Below are positions 1 through 11,660 of a stretch of DNA of 64,000 bases, one piece after another. Location of the stretch: contig OZ025249.1 in the NCBI GenBank assembly GCA_964019135.1, forward strand, positions 2,852,001 through 2,916,000, in the 5' to 3' direction. The translations under genes were made by a program, and so were the position numbers. Below the pieces are notes generated by a model that saw only the letters and a list, made by a program, of their open reading frames with translations, searched no databases and was not told the origin of the DNA. Origin of the DNA: Arenicola marina. Lineage: Eukaryota > Annelida > Polychaeta > Arenicolidae. The stretch's first letter is position 1. Every line of letters begins with the position of its first letter.

Positions 1-308
1 AGAGTACTGATTACTGTCATTAATTTAGGAAGCGAAAGGCCATACCATGGCTATTGGCTTATGAGCCGAACACAAACAACATATCTCAGAAAAGTAATTG
101 TCTTGCTGTAGTGTGTCATTCTGGGGGTTTCTGAACGAACTCAGTCTTCATTCCCTTTAAAATAAAGGGAAAAGTGTGCAAATTGCGTCTCTTTGTAGGC
201 CCTATTCGGAGCAAGGGGGGTGGTCGGCATTTTACATGTTCAGCGCCTAAACGTATCTTTCCAATGGTAGCCTACGTACATATGGTGTCTGCTTTGCTTT
301 GTCTGCAG
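1..308. other. Intronic sequence upstream of first visible FRRS1-like exon
   Basis: No exon or repeat is recognised here. The stretch ends in a clear pyrimidine-rich 3' splice site (ttgtctgcag) before the exon at 309, so it is most likely intron of the FRRS1-like gene, whose 5' exons lie outside the window. Confidence 0.6.
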
Positions 309-3300
309 GGCTCGGACAGCGTGGTGGACTGCATCTACACCGGAGATCCCGACCAGCCATTCCTGATCCAGATGTCATACAACACCGACAACAACGGCTT
401 CAAGGGGAACGAGGTGTTATCACAGGTGAGCTGCATCGAATCAAATCCGAATCAAAATGTGTTACTAGTGACCGATATACCTTGCCTTGTTATATTCATT
501 CATAAGGCGATGTTCTAGGCTTGGCCCGGCTAGTCATAAAATAGCTTGCGAGGGATGTACGCAGATCTGTTGGTAATAATCATTCTCTCTTTCTTAATTA
601 TCAGCGAGCATGTGTTTTAGAGAAGGTTTAGCAGGTGCGGATCTAGCATTATTAAAAACGGGGAGGCCGCTTTGGTTAGGTTCGAAAATCGAGTAACTGA
701 GTGAATGAAAAAGGACAAAAAAATGGGGGTTCAGTACAAAAAGTGGTGTGGTGGTCCGAACCCACACCCGGGGGCTGGGTAAACGAGCGTATCGTCAGTT
801 AACTTAGCTTTAACTGTTTTATTCAAATTGTTATACTGTTACTTAACCAAAGCCAAGGACAGGTCACAAATTCACTAAATGTTGCATAGTTACATGTTAC
901 ATACGAAAAACGAAAAACGGTCTTTGTTACCAATTTTCGCTTTCTATGTCGCCAAACGAAAAATGAAAAACGATTGTTGGGTTTGTTTTTCATTTTTCTT
1001 CTGATCATTTTAAAAACGAAAACTATTGGACGGTATATGCAAGGACCTTTTCATTGTTCTGATGATGTTAAAAAGGTGGAAAAGAATGGCCGGTTTTTAC
1101 ACGGACCTGTCAATCGACATCATGTTACAGCATCAGCTAGGCTTGGTGACGTCACAAAGTCAAGGTTACTATGCCGACGGTAGAATCACGTGCCACTTCA
1201 CGCGGCTAATCAGCGTCTCAAACGACAGTCTCCGTGACGTCAGCCAGGTGTACGACCTTGACCAGGACATGTTTCTGCTCCAGGCTAAAGGCGTTGCCTT
1301 TGGAGGTAAATTATAAGATTATTCAAAGCTTTACTAATATTATTATTCCAGCATTTCAACAAGTAAGTCCACCAACAATGATAGTTATCACAAGAGGTAT
1401 GAGAGTGGTTAGAATGAGTTTATCATCAGAGTTATTTCGTGCATCGAGGGTTTGACGACTTGTTGTGACTGAGTCTGTCTGTATCCATGGCGACAGGAGT
1501 GAAAACCCAGCACACAGACCAGGTGGTGGCGCCCGCGGCGGTGAACACGGCTTCGGAGGACTACAGCACGCTGACAGGGGTGGCCCAGTTCCCCCTGGTC
1601 AAGGCCCATGGTGAGTGACACCCACGGAGGTGGGGAGTCAGTTCCCCCTGGTCAAGGCCCATGGTAAGTGACACCCACATAGGAGGGGGTTAGTTCCCTC
1701 TGGTCAAGGCCCATGGTAAGTGCCACCAACAGAGGAGGGGGGTCAGTTAGTTCCCCCTGGTCAAGGCCCATGGTGAGTGCCACCCACAGAGGAGGGGGTA
1801 AGTTTCCCCTGGTCAAGGCCCATGGTAAGTGACACCCACAGAGGAGGGGGTCAGTTAGTTCCCCTGGTCAAGGTCCATGGTAAGTGACACCCACAGAGGA
1901 GGGGGTAAGTTCCTCCTGGTCAAGACCCATAGTGAGTGCCACCCTCGGAGGAGGGGGTCAGTTAGTTCCCCTGGTCAAGGCCCATGGTAAGTGAAACCCA
2001 CAGAGGAGGGGGTCAGTTCCCCCTGGCCAAGGCCCATGGTGAGTGACACCCACGGAGGAGGGGGTCAGTTAGCTCCTCCTGGTCAAGGCCCATGATGAGT
2101 GCCACCCACGGAGGAGGGGATCAGTTCCCCCTGGTCAAGGCCCATGGTGAGTGCCACCCACAGAGGAGGGGGTCAGTTAGTTTCCCCTGGTCAAGGCCCA
2201 TGGTGAGTGCCACCCACGGAGGAGGGGGTCAGTTAGTTCCCCTGGTCAAGGCCCATGGTGAGTGCCACCCACAGAGGAGGGGGTCAGTTAGTTTCCCCTG
2301 GTCAAGGCCCATGGTGAGTGCCACCCACGGAGGAGGGGGTCAGTTAGTTCCCCTGGTCAAGGCCCATGGTGAGTGCCACCCACGGAGGAGGGGGGTAAGT
2401 TCCCCCTGGTCAAGGCCCATGGTGAGTGCCACCCACGGAGGAGGGGGTCAGTTAGTTCCCCTCTCTCACCTATATCCTGATGATCTTTCCATCCGACTCT
2501 CTTACCTGTATCTTGATGATCTTTCCATTTGGCTCTCTCACCTGTATCTTGATGATCTTTCCATTTGGCTCTCTCACCTGTATCCTGATGATCTTTCCAT
2601 TTGGCTCTCTCATCTGTATCCTGATGATCCTGATGATCCTTTTATCCGGATTGTATCTTTCCTTCCGGCTCTCCAACAGGTATCCTGATGATCTTCTCGT
2701 GGATGGTGTGTGTCAGTTTCGCGGTCCTGCTGCCTCGCTACTTCAAGTCTGTCTGGCCGGACAAGACTTGCTGCGGGAAAGCCATCTGGTTCCAGGTAAG
2801 ACTTCTGTCATGGTCACCGTCAGCTTGCATCCGGGTCTCGCCATTGTGGCCTAGACACTGCCTGTCCCTTGACCACATGGCTGGTGGCGGCTAGTCAGTG
2901 TTCCTCTAGCTGGCGGCTGGTCCGTGTCCCTGTTAGCGGGGCAGCCGCCGTGGTCGACAGGGTAGCGCATTAGACCTTGTGATTCTTTGGCTCCTAAGAC
3001 AGTAATCCATGTCTGTTACAGATGCACCAGCCACTGATGATCATCGCCCTGCTGCTGACATCTGCTGGCTTCATCTGCATCTTTGTGGAGGCTGGAGGCT
3101 ACCTCAGGGTAAGCCATGCTGCTCTATCACCGCACACTCCAAACCCGACAATTAGATATTATGAATGTGTTTGGTGCAACGCAATGCCTCACAATCTTTC
3201 CGTTCTCACGTGCCCCTGTTGACGGTGGATGTGTTGTCTTTCCGTTCTCACGTGCCCCTGTTGACGGTGGTTGTGTTGTCTTTCCGTTCTCACGTGCTTC

Positions 3301-5793
3301 TGTTGACGGTGGTTGTGTTGTCTTTCCGTTCTCACGTGCCCCTGTTGACGGTGGTTGTGTTGTCTTTCCGTTCTCACGTGCCCCTGCTGACGATGGCTGT
3401 GCTGTCTTTCAGTTCGCCTCGGGTCCCGCTGTGGCTCACCCAGCGATGGGTATCCTAACGCTGTGTCTGGTATACGCCAACGTAAGTACCAACTGTAATG
3501 TACCAAATGTAATGTACCAACTGTAATGTACCAACTGTAATGTACCAACTGTAATGTACCAACTGTAATGTACCAACTGTAATTACCAACTGTAATGTAC
3601 CAACTGTAATGTACCAACTGTAATATACCAATTGTAATGTACTAACTGTAATGTACCAACTGTAATGTACCAACTGTAATGTACCAACTGTAATTACCAA
3701 CTGTAATGTACCAACTGTAATTACCAACTGTCATGTACCAATTGTAATGTACTAACTGTAATGTACCAATTGTAATATACCAACCGTAATGTACCAACTG
3801 TAATGTACCAACTGTAATTTATCAGCTCTAATGATACTGCTGTAATGTACCAGCTGTAATGTACGAGCTGTAAGGTACCAGCTGTAATGTACCAGTTATA
3901 ATGTACCAGCTGTAATGTCGCAGCTGCAATCGACCAATTGTAATCAGCTGCAATATGTGAAGTTCCAATATACTAATTAAGCTGCAATGTACCAGTGCAT
4001 ATAGCTGCAATGTACCAGTGCATATAGCTGCAATGTACCAGTGCATGTATCTGCAATGTACCAGTGCATATAGCTGCAATGTGCCAGTGCATACAGCTGC
4101 AATGTACCAGTGCATATAGCTGCAATGTACCAGTGCATATAGCTACAATGTACCAGTGCATATAGCTACAATGTGCCAGTGCATACAGCTACAATGTACC
4201 AGTGCATACAGCTGCAATGTACCAGTGCATATAGCTGCAATGTGCCAACGCTACAGTGTAGCCTAGGTGTACGTCCCGCTGTGTCCGCAATGTCCGCACA
4301 TCGTAAGGCTGTAAAGAGTGATCGGTCCTGATAACTGTTTGAAAGGCGTTCTTTATACACAGCCTCTGATCGCCGCCGGTAGATGTCACCCCGATCACCC
4401 AAAGAGACAAATATTCAACTGGTTGCACTTCTCTGTTGGAACCTTAGGTCACGCGTGCGGAGGTCAGTGTTTCATTCAATCCGCTTGACCCCGAAACTGT
4501 GACTGGTTCAAGCCTCTATAACTGTCTGATGGCATTAGTTTATACGAAATAAACAATTCTACTTTGCCAAAGTTATCAAATGCACCTTGTGATCGCAGTT
4601 TGAATGTATCTATATGCCGGATTTCATGTAAATATGTCAGTTGAAACCCAACCGGTATGTCCTTGGTTGCAGTGACCACCATGTTCCTGGGTGTCTACAT
4701 GGTCAAGGCCAACATGCCCTTCTGGGCCAAGTGGATCATGGTGGCCTTCATCTGTTGGCACGCTGTCATTGAGATGACCTTGGCCATCCTGACACACACC
4801 GAACACAAACAAAAGGAACCGCAAAGGAAACCGACACGTGAGTCATTGTTATCCAGGAAGTTTCTGTTTCCTAAAGAAATTAAAATCTCTTCATGATTTT
4901 AATTCACGATTTTCGACACGATTATCTACGCTTACTATATAATTACTCAGGAACATGGCTATATGGTAACAATAATGATTGTTCGTGTCTGTGTTGGTTA
5001 TATTTGCTGACGAACCATCATTGGGTCTATAAAACGATGTTACAATAAACGCATGATTAGGGCTTTGTCAGAACGTCGTATGTGTTCAAATTTGACGTTC
5101 ACAGTGAACGAATTATTGTGTCGTCTTCCCGTAGTTAAGACGACGCCTGGTAACCCTCATTTACCGTTTTACTAGCTCTTTCTGCGGTCATGGTGCACGT
5201 CAGACCCAGCCAAGTGAACTTCGCTTCGATGGCAGAAATCATGGATGCAGCGGACGGCACCAGAGAAGGGATTAACGAGACACAGGAGGTAGAGAAAGTC
5301 CCCGTAAGTATGCGGCACGTATGCGGTTTCTGTCGAGTCATTTAAATCCGGTTTCGGTGACGTCATATATATCCGGTTCGGTGACGTCATATATATCCGG
5401 TTCGGTGACGTAATGTACATCCGGTTCCGGTGGCGTCATATATGTCAGGTTTCGGTGACGTCATACATGTCCAGTTTCGGTGACGTCATGTATATCAGGT
5501 TCCGCCGGCCCCATGTAGATCCGGTTTCGGTGACGTCATATATATTCGGTGCTGGTGATCCATGGCGGTCGTTTTTCTGAGCCAGTTATGATGTACCAAA
5601 CTGCATCATATTAAATTATAAATATGAGTCAACGTACGCGTTTAGGTAGAACTAGAGCACAGACACAGTTAGACACGATCTGTGTAATTGTTTTCAGCAC
5701 GCTGCCAGCAAGACGGCGATTCTATGCCTTCACGCATGCGTCATCTTGGGCTTGGCGATATCACTCTTCGTGCCGCTCGGCCGTGGATACTAA
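309..5793 (+). CDS. FRRS1: Ferric-chelate reductase 1-like protein (DOMON + cytochrome b561), last ten exons
   Basis: FRRS1-type proteins are membrane oxidoreductases with reeler, DOMON and cytochrome b561 domains, thought to reduce ferric iron. Exons seen: 309-425, 1131-1305, 1497-1610, 2680-2795, 3022-3108, 3413-3481, 4363-4462, 4673-4837, 5176-5303 and 5698-5793. All have AG/GT borders and agreeing phases, giving 388 codons plus TAA. The first three exons carry the second half of a DOMON domain (YYADGRITCHFTR, then DLDQDMFLLQAKG). The next exons carry the b561 core. Four histidines sit where this family binds two haems: KAHG, QMHQPLM, VAHPAMG and FNWLHFSVG. The segment ILMIFSWMVCVSFAVLL and later stretches are membrane helices, and the last exon adds a further helix ending FVPLGRGY. 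Reeler and signal peptide exons would lie left of the window. Several introns are filled with tandem arrays. The family call is firm; orthology to vertebrate FRRS1 rather than a paralogue is inferred. Confidence 0.9.
426..1130 (+). other. Intron of FRRS1-like gene with a possible degenerate MITE
   Basis: The intron runs from donor gtgagc to acceptor tgttacag. Near 633-790 a 'gcggatctagc' end and a C-rich partner resemble the small inverted-repeat elements at 7236 and 30493, but the match is weak. Around 900-1020 there is a run of degenerate 'cgaaaaacgaaaaac' motifs. Nothing else is seen. Confidence 0.4.
1611..2460 (+). repeat. Minisatellite of about 54 bp made of copies of the exon 1497-1610 donor junction
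   Basis: Fifteen intronic units follow the authentic exon end. Each repeats the last exon bases (ggtcaaggcccatg) followed by gtgagt or gtaagt and then a G-rich stretch. Unit length varies from about 50 to 56 bp. Two units vary at the donor or just before it (catagtgagt, catgatgagt). The array therefore presents about fourteen decoy 5' splice sites nearly identical to the real one. Confidence 0.9.
2461..2679 (+). repeat. 36-bp minisatellite resembling the acceptor junction of exon 2680
   Basis: About five units carry tgtatcctgatgatctt after a ctctctcacc tract. The authentic junction reads ctctccaacag/GTATCCTGATGATCTT, so the units look like copies of intron end plus exon start. The units lack the AG, so they are not themselves good acceptors. 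Confidence 0.8.
3193..3411 (+). repeat. 42-bp minisatellite resembling the acceptor junction of exon 3413
   Basis: Five units of about 42 bp fill most of the intron 3109-3412. Each has tgtctttccgttc followed by a C-rich stretch. The true acceptor region is tgtctttcag/TTCGCC, preceded by the same 'tgacgatggctgtgc' text that appears in the units with slight changes. Confidence 0.75.
3482..3950 (+). repeat. 14-bp array starting at the donor of exon 3413-3481
   Basis: The unit is 'gtaatgtaccaact', about 30 copies, grading into a variant with cagctgtaatgtac. It starts directly at the donor, where GCCAAC/gtaagtacc resembles one unit, so the array may have grown from the junction. That origin is less certain than for the longer units because the unit is short and AT-rich. 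Confidence 0.8.
3978..4250 (+). repeat. 23-bp array in FRRS1-like intron
   Basis: About twelve units of 'gcatatagctgcaatgtacc' plus agt, continuous in character with the preceding 14-bp array. It ends about 110 bp before the acceptor of exon 4363. Confidence 0.85.
5340..5550 (+). repeat. 25-bp array with TGACGTCA-like sites in FRRS1-like intron
   Basis: About eight degenerate units of 'tccggtttcggtgacgtcat' plus atata. Most contain gacgtcat, a CRE-like half or full palindrome. It begins some 35 bp after the donor of exon 5176-5303 and does not copy exon sequence. Confidence 0.8.
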
Positions 5794-7235
5794 ACACCGA
5801 GAGACACCGTCACGGCGAATAAACCGAACCCTGCAGCACAGCCACAAGAACACTCTGCAACTGGCTTTTACCGCAAACCCAGATTGAGGACGCGACGGAC
5901 AAGCCATGGAGTATTGTCATATACATCAGTGTGTCGTTCAATATTTATTTGACAAAATCAGCAGCTTGCGGCCTGGAGTCCGCCGAGCAGAGCGTTGACC
6001 GGGGTGACTGAGATTACAATGGAGACAAGGCCAGATTAAGCATCAACCGCCTTGTCATACATGTTATAAGTTATGTTCTTCATTAAAGCATAATGACCAT
6101 ATTTTACTGGGAGGGGACTAAATTCACAGAAGAAATAGGCTTACGTTGCCCAGCAGTGTAATACACTACTTCTCAGTAACCGAGTTTTCTTAAAGGGATT
6201 AAAGAGTGGCATTTATTTCGAGGTCCTTTGGGATTTCCATTTGGTGAACATTAAGGCATTCATGTTCCTTCATCTGTATATATAGGTTCATATTTACAGG
6301 GATATTTGTCACCACTTTTTTTTCCTGTGGGATTTCGATTCAACATGTCCTGTGAAATCGTGTCATAAACATCGTAAAAAAATCGTAGACGTATGAGTGT
6401 TTCATCAGCGTGGGTATTTATTATGCACTGCAGAACACACAGGGACTTAGAGACTGGAGAGTCTACTCAGTCTGTGACGTCACGTTACTCCCTAATAGAG
6501 AGTTAGAGACTGGGGAGTCTACTCAGTCTATGTGACGTCACGTTACTCCCTAATGACGCCATAACATTGGGAACATTTTCACGTGACGTCACAAGATTAG
6601 GAGTATGTTTAAGTGACGTCACAAGACGACGAGTATGTTCACGTGACGTCGTAAGACTGTATCAGGAACTGGGCATAGCACTTTGAATCTGGCTAGGAGA
6701 CTTCACGAGCTAAAATATTTGTTGTTTATCACTTGATGGAATGTTATGTTGTGAATGATTCGTGTGCAACTTACAACCGTAAAAAATTTATTTTCAACAT
6801 GTTGAATGCTGATGGTTTACGTTTACCTTTGCTGGAGTCTTTTAGCATAAACGCGAACCCGTTGAGGATAAAAAGACTGCAGTTAAGTTGAGGTCTCTGT
6901 TGAACATTAGTGTTTGTGAATTATTACAAGATGTCGAAATAAACGTGCTGAGCTTTTGCTTTTGTTGAGATAAAATAAACCTAGTATTAAAGGTTTTAGT
7001 TGAAGGTTTATGTAAATCTATTGAGAATTACTAAAGCGCGCTCATCGTACATTTAAATGTGTGACTGTGCTCTGCTTTTAATATATTTACTTTCAAAACC
7101 GTGATCGCCACACAACAAAAAATTCTTCGCTTCTGTAACATTGAAAAGAAGAAAATACGGCATCAATGAAGAATGGTTTTGATTTCTATATATGTTCTAT
7201 ATATACCCCCATATCTTCTGAGACATATACCCCCC
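5794..7235. other. 3' flank of FRRS1-like gene, no gene seen
   Basis: This is AT-rich sequence that presumably includes the 3' untranslated region. Apart from the duplicated TGACGTCA block at 6449-6660, no coding or repeat structure is recognised. Confidence 0.4.
6449..6660. promoter_or_regulatory. Cluster of CRE-like TGACGTCA palindromes
   Basis: TGACGTCA occurs at 6475, 6533, 6584 and 6614, with TGACGTCG at 6644. The first two lie in a tandem duplication of about 58 bp (gactgg-gagtctactcagtc). The last three lie in a second duplication of about 30 bp. The sites match the CREB/ATF consensus. Regulatory function is inference only. Confidence 0.35.
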
Positions 7236-7392
7236 GGGGGCGGATCTAGCAATTGGACAAGTGGGTGTGACCGGGAAAAGGGTGACTGCATCTACAAAAT
7301 GTACCTTTACGATGTACGGCGTCGGAAAACCCTACTTTTTACAGTGTAAGCTCAAGTTCCCTACCCCCTCCCACTAGATCCGGCCCTGCCCC
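7236..7392. mobile_element. MITE-like element, GGGCGGATCTAG termini
   Basis: The left end 'gggggcggatctag' is matched in inverse by 'ctagatccggccctgcccc' at the right. It shares its ends with the element at 30493-30650, so both probably belong to one small non-autonomous DNA-transposon family. No coding capacity. Confidence 0.5.
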
Positions 7393-7904
7393 CATTTCTT
7401 CTAGGGTACATACCCCCCCCCCCCCTGCCCCTGAAAAAAGTTCTAAAATAACCCTTTTCTCTTCTTGTCTCAAGAGTCATACTCCATTTCTTATGACGGT
7501 ATCTGCCCGATATGAGACACATTTTATACGAATAAAGAGCTTCTGTGACAAATATCAGAAACGGTGAAGGTAACTTTTTAAGGTATTTGATGCGCGCCTA
7601 CAAGTTGTAAGTCGTCAGAACAAGGTCATTTTAAGAGGCGGGCTGAACATGAATATAGGGCGCCAAACTGAACAGAATTATTTTTAAAGTCGGCGATTGC
7701 TCTCTGAACAAAACCGACCAATTAAAGGTTATTAATATTATTATTAATATTAATCCGTCTATATCAAGGTTTTACCATGGCCCCATGATCCTTAAGGTTT
7801 TTAGAACTGACTTGTTCACAGAAAGATGCGTCCAATAGAATGAGATATTCACCAAATGGGGGTCTCTTTTGGAAATTACAGGATTTGTTTAACATAGCCA
7901 AGGG
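7393..7904. other. No gene seen
   Basis: A poly-C tract lies near 7416-7427 and an AT palindrome (attattaatatt) near 7733-7752. Nothing else is recognised. Confidence 0.4.
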
Positions 7905-8070
7905 TAATACATCGAGATGAGACTGGCTTCATGAAAGGGCGATACATCGGCGGGAATATTGTCAAACTAACAACCATCATGGACTTGGCTAAATAAGAAA
8001 ATACAGAAATTGTATTCCTGTCAATGGACTTTGAAAAAGCAAATGACACAGTAGACCTTTATTAGGCAAA
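7905..8070 (+). mobile_element. Decayed L1/Tx1-like LINE fragment (reverse transcriptase motifs)
   Basis: One frame reads DETGFMKGRYIGGNI, then a short stretch with an internal TAA, then FLSMDFEKANDTVD. These are the conserved 'GF..GR.I..NI' and 'D.eKAFD.v' blocks of L1/Tx1-type reverse transcriptases. Only about 55 codons remain. The minus-strand LINE at 8095 starts right after it and may have inserted into it. Confidence 0.65.
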
Positions 8071-8094
8071 CGCGGAAAATATTGGATGGACGTG

Positions 8095-11000
8095 GTTGGT
8101 TAGTTGGTTGGTTGGTTGTGGTTTATTTGGTCTTGAAGGCCTTAAGGCCCAAATGACACAACATATAATTATACAAACAGTTTGCATGGTGCGCAGTATT
8201 TTGAGAAACATACATTTACGTGGTGGAACAGAGACGATTTTCAATAAGATATATACACATTGCCAAATTCCTCAGGGTCGTTACATCATTGTGACACATT
8301 AGGGTCCGAAAGAGATCAAATGTTGGAGGGTTCCAAAATATAGAATCAATATATATTTTACGAATATCCGCGAACTTGGTACAACACAACAAAACATGAA
8401 ATTCATCCTCGATAACGGTAACACTGATTCCCAGGCAGTAGGTACAAAGCCTGTCTGCTAGTAGAGTGCCATTGCGACGTCCCAACTCGACCGAAAGCTT
8501 ATGTGCAGAACAGCGGAATCGACAAAGCGCCTTTCGTAGTTTAACAATATTAACTTTACACAAATACGATTCCAGTTGAAGGCTATCTTTAAAGGTACAG
8601 TACACGCTTAAGCGACTCTGGTTTCGTGCCTGCATAGACCATTCGGCCTTCATGTCCTGGTCTAGTTTTGCAGCGAAATCGGTCAAGAAACTACCTTCAA
8701 TGACTGTTCTTTGATTTTGCCATGTGTCATTAAAATTGTATTTATTTAACAATTCTCTTATTGAGGTAACCCAAGTTATTCTGTTAACATGACATAACAA
8801 CAATTGGCATATCTGTCGTCGCTCATTCTTAATAACTTTAACCAGTATTTAATGCATCTTACATGATAAATCTTTGCCAGGGGGTACCTGCCGCATTCAC
8901 CTAAGGCAGCTGCATCAGCCGTGTGAGCAGGAAGCCCCAAGAGTCGTTTGCAAAATCTAACTTGACCTTTTTCGATTACCTTATACTCTTTAAACCCCCA
9001 TATTTCAGAGCCGCATGTTAATATTGGAGTGATTATTCTGTCGAATAAAGTAAAGGCTATATCTACAGGGAGACCGTGTGTTTTCTTGGCTAACTGGTAC
9101 ATGCTAGACAGCGCTCTGTTGGCTTGTGCAGCTAACGTTGAAACAACAGCTATCTTATTACCTTTAAATAACGACTTTTCGTTGGCCATAACAATACCAC
9201 CTCTTCTGAATACTAGTACTCTGGTTTTATCCATGTTTACCTTTAAACCCCACTTGTCACAGAACGTTTCTAAGATATCTAGGCTCTTCTGAAGCCTACC
9301 GACAGTATCAGCGCAGTTAGCCAAATCATCTGCAAACATTAACGTAATAATATTGGGTGCACCATCATTGATGAAAATTCCAGGAAAATGTGCAGATTTG
9401 AGCATCGTCATATATTCCTCAATATACAACGCAAATAAAAGGGGGCTTAACATACATCCCTGACGGGTTCCATTCGTGCATTCAAAATAAGTTGTTAATC
9501 CATCTCGCGTTTTAACGCATGCTTTCAAATTGCCATACATGGACCGAATTACATTTATTACATTGCCGTGCATACCTTTACCAATTAAGCTATACCATAA
9601 GGAACTATGTGGAATACTGTCAAAGGCTTTTGAAAAGTCGACAAAAGCTACATAGCATCTCCCCTTTTCTCTAGATAAATATTTCTGAATATTTGATTGA
9701 AGAACAAACATCTGGTCGATGGTAGAATAGCCCTTCCTATACCCTGCCTGTTCCTCTGAACACAGGCCATTTCGATCAACCCATTCGGTTAGCCTATTAT
9801 TTAGTAGTTTAGTGAATAGCTTGCTAAATGACGATAAGAGCGATATACCTCTGTAGTTATTCATGTCAGTCATTGAACCTTTCTTATGAAGAGGGAGAAT
9901 TAGAGCTTGGCACCAGTTTTCTGGAAATTTACCAGTCTGCAATATTAAGTTAAAAAGACGAACTATGTAAGGTGTCAACTGATATGCTACTGCTTTAAAC
10001 ATTTCATTGGGTAAACCGTCATACCCCGCGGCTTTTCCGTTTGGTAGTTCCTGTAAACACTGGAGGACTTCACATGCATTAAATGGTCTATTTAGATTAT
10101 TCCTATCCATGCCCTCTTGACAAGTAATACAATTCTCATCATGGCTGGACAGAAAGGTTTTTAATTCTGTCTGGAACTCGTTACTTTGACCAATAGAGTC
10201 ATTTAATAAGGCTTGGAAATACACTTTCCAACTCTCAGCCGGAATACTGCAGCGGTTCTCCTTCCTACCCTGAAGGTTCTTAATACATTTCCCAAAACCA
10301 CTACAATCTGTACTGGTATCGATAAGTTTTTGCTGTAGTGCGCGCGCGAACTGATGTTTCTTTGCTCTGCAGACATTTTTAAACACCCTACGCGCAGTTC
10401 TATATGCGGTTACAGCCTCCGGTGAGTCTACCCGGCGCATCAAACCAAGTGCGTCTCGTTTGCTACACTTCGCTCTCTCGCAGTCTCTATCCCACCATTC
10501 TGGCTGTGAACATGTGCTACTGACCTTGGGGACACTTTTTGTTTGGCGCATACTGCTACCACTACGATAAAGAATATCTAATATTAAATTTACTAAATTT
10601 TCCGCATTCCCCGATTCATAATTTTCGTTGAAGCTATCTATAAATACAGTGGTCATACGCTCACTTACTCCACGGTTAAAATCATCACGCCGATTTTCCC
10701 GCCAGCGATACACCAAGTGAGGCGAAACCACTGTGTTAGATTGTATAGGCTGCTCTTGAAATTCAGACTCACGAACTACTCGCTTTATTACACACGTAAC
10801 TGATAAGTGATTTGTTCCGAGGAATGATTGATTAACCTCGAAGGTGATAACAGAGTCAAACAAGCCACTTGTTCCTAAAATGTAGTCAACTACGCTACGA
10901 CCGTTCTCCGTTATGTTGGTAAACTCTCCGTTAACGTCCCCTTCACATCTACCATTCATCATATGAATATCCAAAGAAATACACAGGTGCAACAAGGACT

Positions 11001-11660
11001 TACCAAAATTGTTCATTACTCTGTCTTTTGATGACGTGGAATTTTAAAACTATCGCTTTCGTACCAGTCCATATTGGGTATATGTTTGACATCATCGTCA
11101 ATATAATCACACCCTGTACCTACGCGTGCGTTTAAGTCTCCCATAATAATAATACTATCGCTTGGAAAGACTGCTCTTATATCTAAAAGTAGATCATACA
11201 ATATTTCAACGCCGTTTGACTCGTGGGATTGGTGAGTATAATCCACAGCGCCCTCAGGTGGCAAATATGTGCATATCCCAATAACGTCCTTGGCTATCTT
11301 TGTGACGGCGGACCGTATCCTTAGTATAACACCGTATGGAAATTCTTTGTATAATCTGACTAGGCCTTTGGCAAGCGATTTTCTAAACAGTACGATTGTC
11401 CCACCACATGCTCTACCGTACTTGCTATACCTTCTAGCGTTTAATATTTCACTATCAAAGCCAGGGGTCTCCATTATGTCCTTAAGCGATTCTTCATTTT
11501 CCGCCCAAGTTACATTTATGGCAAATATGTCAGAGTTTTCCATAAAAGGTTGGATATTATGTCCATCACTGAGTAGGCGTAGTAATCCGTCAGGGTTCCA
11601 TGAAGTAAATCGCAGAGGTAAGTGCTCACTGGTGTCGTTCCCTTGGACCCGGCCGGGTCT
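8095..11660 (-). mobile_element. APE-type non-LTR retrotransposon (LINE), nearly complete ORF2 with frameshifts
   Basis: Read on the minus strand, an apurinic-type endonuclease starts near 11615 (LRFTSWNPDG), continues with GDLNARVG and SVVDYILG, and ends near FLGTNHLSV. A reverse transcriptase follows, with NYRGISLLS, AFVDFSKAFDSIPH, GTRQGCMLSPLLF and LMFADDLA. A C-terminal Cys/His knuckle (CTYC, then HVLLCC) closes it. The frame shifts by one base near 11016-11020 and again near 8776-8803, so this copy is inactive. The 3' end has an AATAAA-like site and a CAAC-type tail (8096-8113). The RT box suggests a clade other than the CR1-like copies nearby; I cannot name it. Confidence 0.85.
8776..11016 (-). 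pseudogene. LINE ORF2 part: endonuclease end and reverse transcriptase
   Basis: This is the largest open segment of the minus-strand LINE, 746 codons. It covers the last part of the endonuclease, the whole reverse transcriptase with FADD active site, and the thumb and connection. The segment starts one base out of frame with the endonuclease segment 11016-11543. The sequence SSKDRVMNNFGKSLL reads through the join, which marks a simple frameshift. The C-terminal domain continues in another frame at 8216-8803. Confidence 0.85.

Noticed and set aside
2092-2688. 198-codon repetitive frame
   Set aside because: It runs through the intronic junction array of the FRRS1-like gene; the true exons are 1497-1610 and 2680-2795.
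5624-5887. 87-codon frame at the end of the FRRS1-like gene
   Set aside because: It is out of phase with the real last exon (5698-5793), which encodes a membrane helix and stop in the expected phase.
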